A stretch of 64,000 nucleotides of DNA from Dendrophyllia cribrosa (Eukaryota; Cnidaria; Anthozoa; Scleractinia; Dendrophylliidae): NCBI GenBank assembly GCA_024195265.1, contig JAJLRJ010000010.1, positions 11,982,226-12,046,225 of the forward strand. Reading direction: 5' to 3'. A program made the translations under genes and the position numbers. Below the pieces are notes generated by a model. It saw only the letters and a list, made by a program, of their open reading frames with translations, was not told the origin of the DNA and searched no databases. Positions 62,220 to 64,000 of the stretch are shown one piece after another (position 1 is the first letter of the stretch; each line of letters begins with the position of its first letter).

Positions 62220-64000
62220 AATATTGCACAAACAACACGCTCCGACTACGCCGGATAAACGCCCGATAAAAAGCACCTTTCAACCGCCGATCAAGCAGCA
62301 ACCTAAATACCTAACAACAACTTTAAAACGCCTCACCTGGCACCATTGCTCTCTTGTTGTTCTAAGGATCCTATACCTATAGTTTCCGAGCGGGATATTT
62401 AATAAATAACTCTCTTTTTAGCATTTCCCGCAAATACATGATGTTTTACGTACTGTGACATCGCATCGATAATAGCATAAATCAAGCAATGAAATTTGAA
62501 GCACCTAAAAAGATAGCGTGACGCAGACATAGTCACCGCTTAAAATAGCATCGCCGTCATATTGAGCACTGATTTGCGGCCCACAAATATCCCAAATACC
62601 TCAATTTCCTGGTCAGATTTTCGATAGTTCGTAAGAGTCTTCCAAGTAACTCTATTTCTTCCATGTTACAGTAAATGTCATCTTGCAGCTATTCGTTTCT
62701 ACTGAAAGAGGATTCTACATCGTGCAGATCAACCTGGAAAAAAAAAACCTTGAGGATTTCCAGTGTGTTTCCCTTGGATATTGCAACAAGGATGTGTCGT
62801 CCCCCCCCCCCCCCCGGGGGGTACTTCCTAGTAATGGGGTAATGGGGATGTGCCGCTGGATGGGGTCGCAGTTTCACGACTGGATTGACTATAAATGCCT
62901 ATCATAGGGTTGCATTTCAATAGAGTTACTAGAATGGGGTCGCAAATTGTCGGGATTTTTTGCGGTAAGAAAATTCTGGCAAGTATTTTTTTGGGTAGTT
63001 TTATTTTAGCAGGGATTACAAAAAAATGGGAAGATTCGCGGTAAAAAAAGTGACTAAGTTGGGATTCTTGCGAAATATACATTTACTCAAAAGTGACTAA
63101 GATGGGGTCTATAATTGGCCACAGAATAGACTATAATGGGGTAGAGGCTTTGAGAGGCCAGCGGCACATATCCAGAATTTCAGCTTGAAGAGCGGATAAT
63201 TTGAAGAGCGGCTCCGTCAGTTACTCCTGAGACGCAAGCCGACTTCGGCTGACGAAGACTTACGTCCTGCTATCTCACTACAGAACATCGGACCTTTCTA
63301 CTCCTCCAGCCAACCCCGTATCAGTCTCTCGATGCCGTGGACACAGTAACAGTACCTGCCCTTGCGAGTAGCAAATTAAATTCGTTTTCAACTCTGACGT
63401 CCACCACTTTACAAGATTTCAGATGAGACGACACATGCTTGTTGCAATATCCAAGGGAAACACACTGGAAATCCTCAAGGTTTTTCCAGTTTGATCCGCA
63501 CGATGTAGAATCCTCTTTCAGTAGAATAGTGAAATGCAAGATGCCATTTACTGTAACATGGCGAAATAGCATTACTTGCAAGACTAACTGACGTCGCTTT
63601 TACGAACTATCGAAAATCTGACCAGGAAATTGAGGTATTTGGGATATTTATGGGCCGCAAATAAGTGCTCAATGTGACAGCGATGCTATTTTAAGCGATG
63701 ACTATGTCTGCGTCACGCTATCTTTTTAGGTGCTTCAATTTATGCTATTATCGATGCGATGTCACAGCACGAAAAACATCATGTATTTGCGGGAAATGCT
63801 AAAAAAGAGAGTTATTTATTAAATATCCCGCTCGGAAACTATAGGTATAGGATCCTTAGAACAACAAGAGAGCAATGGTGCCAGGTGAGGCGTTTTAAAG
63901 TTGTTATTAGGTATTTGGGTTGCTGCTTGATCGGCGGTTGAAAGGTGCTTTTTACCGGGTTTTTTTCGGCGTAGTCGGAGCTTGTTGTTTGTGCAATATT
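62220..64000. repeat. Large inverted repeat running off the window
   Basis: The left arm (62220-62802) is complementary to the right arm (63426 to the last base): AATATTGCACAAACAACA against its complement at the very end, and CCAGTGTGTTTCCCTTGGAT against ATCCAAGGGAAACACACTGG. The loop has a poly-C/poly-G junction (62803-62820) and several ATGGGGT motifs. Arms are at least 575 bp. Frames in both arms that share EDFQCVSLGYCNK are mirror copies, not genes. Confidence 0.85.

Noticed and set aside
62683..63581. Paired frames sharing EDFQCVSLGYCNK
   Set aside because: They are the two arms of the terminal inverted repeat; no domain, and frames break at the poly-C loop.

Overview
This is nuclear DNA of an animal, most likely a cnidarian (anthozoan coral or sea anemone). 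It is AT-rich and gene-poor, has GT-AG introns with phase-1 immunoglobulin (Ig) exons, and carries a dense mix of Penelope, BEL/Pao, LINE, Merlin, pogo-like, foldback and Polinton-like elements. The phylum is an inference from this combination; no species marker is present.

1-40,200, host gene: one minus-strand cell-surface gene can be pieced together from exons. Ig-domain exons lie at 39931-40176, 14557-14811, 13921-14175 and 9124-9375. Two further Ig domains lie around 11800-12625, followed by a SEA domain split over three exons (7936-8060, 5529-5587, 5225-5448). All Ig exons are phase 1-1, so they can be duplicated or skipped without changing frame. About 625 bp (near 12000-12625) is inverted relative to the rest and cuts one Ig exon in two. 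The introns hold repeats: a 2 kb foldback (2957-4984), a repeat family with inverted copies at 7070 and 24327, a MITE (17823-18294) that abuts a 4.6 kb minisatellite of about 60 bp units (18295-22935), and a nested repeat block at 25866-33545. That block contains four-copy family R1 and a Merlin transposon with an intact 8 bp target duplication. A 4.2 kb giant inverted repeat (35645-39831) carries a pogo-like MITE exactly at its dyad centre.

40,200-49,700, retroelements: a three-level nest (41711-45380) contains R1 copy D, which in turn contains a Penelope-like element lacking its reverse-transcriptase palm. Next comes a BEL/Pao element (gag zinc knuckles, protease, start of RT), interrupted by a 5'-truncated LINE with target duplication ACCAAGG and by two MITEs.

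49,670-61,340, decayed virus-like element of Polinton/adintovirus type: two NUMOD1-like DNA-binding proteins, a protein-primed-type family B DNA polymerase (SAP repeats, exonuclease, motif A and motif C visible, broken by frameshifts, a deletion and a 3.1 kb insertion), an FtsK/HerA-like packaging ATPase, two paralogous proteins with phage-tail-fibre-like repeats, a hydrophobic protein, a 53-residue ORF and an acidic protein with a PPxY motif. Genes are closely packed and intronless, and most start codons sit in a TAAAATG/TATAAAATG context. No capsid protein or integrase was recognised.

61,340-64,000 is non-coding: a 195 bp tandem pair and a large inverted repeat that runs out of the window.
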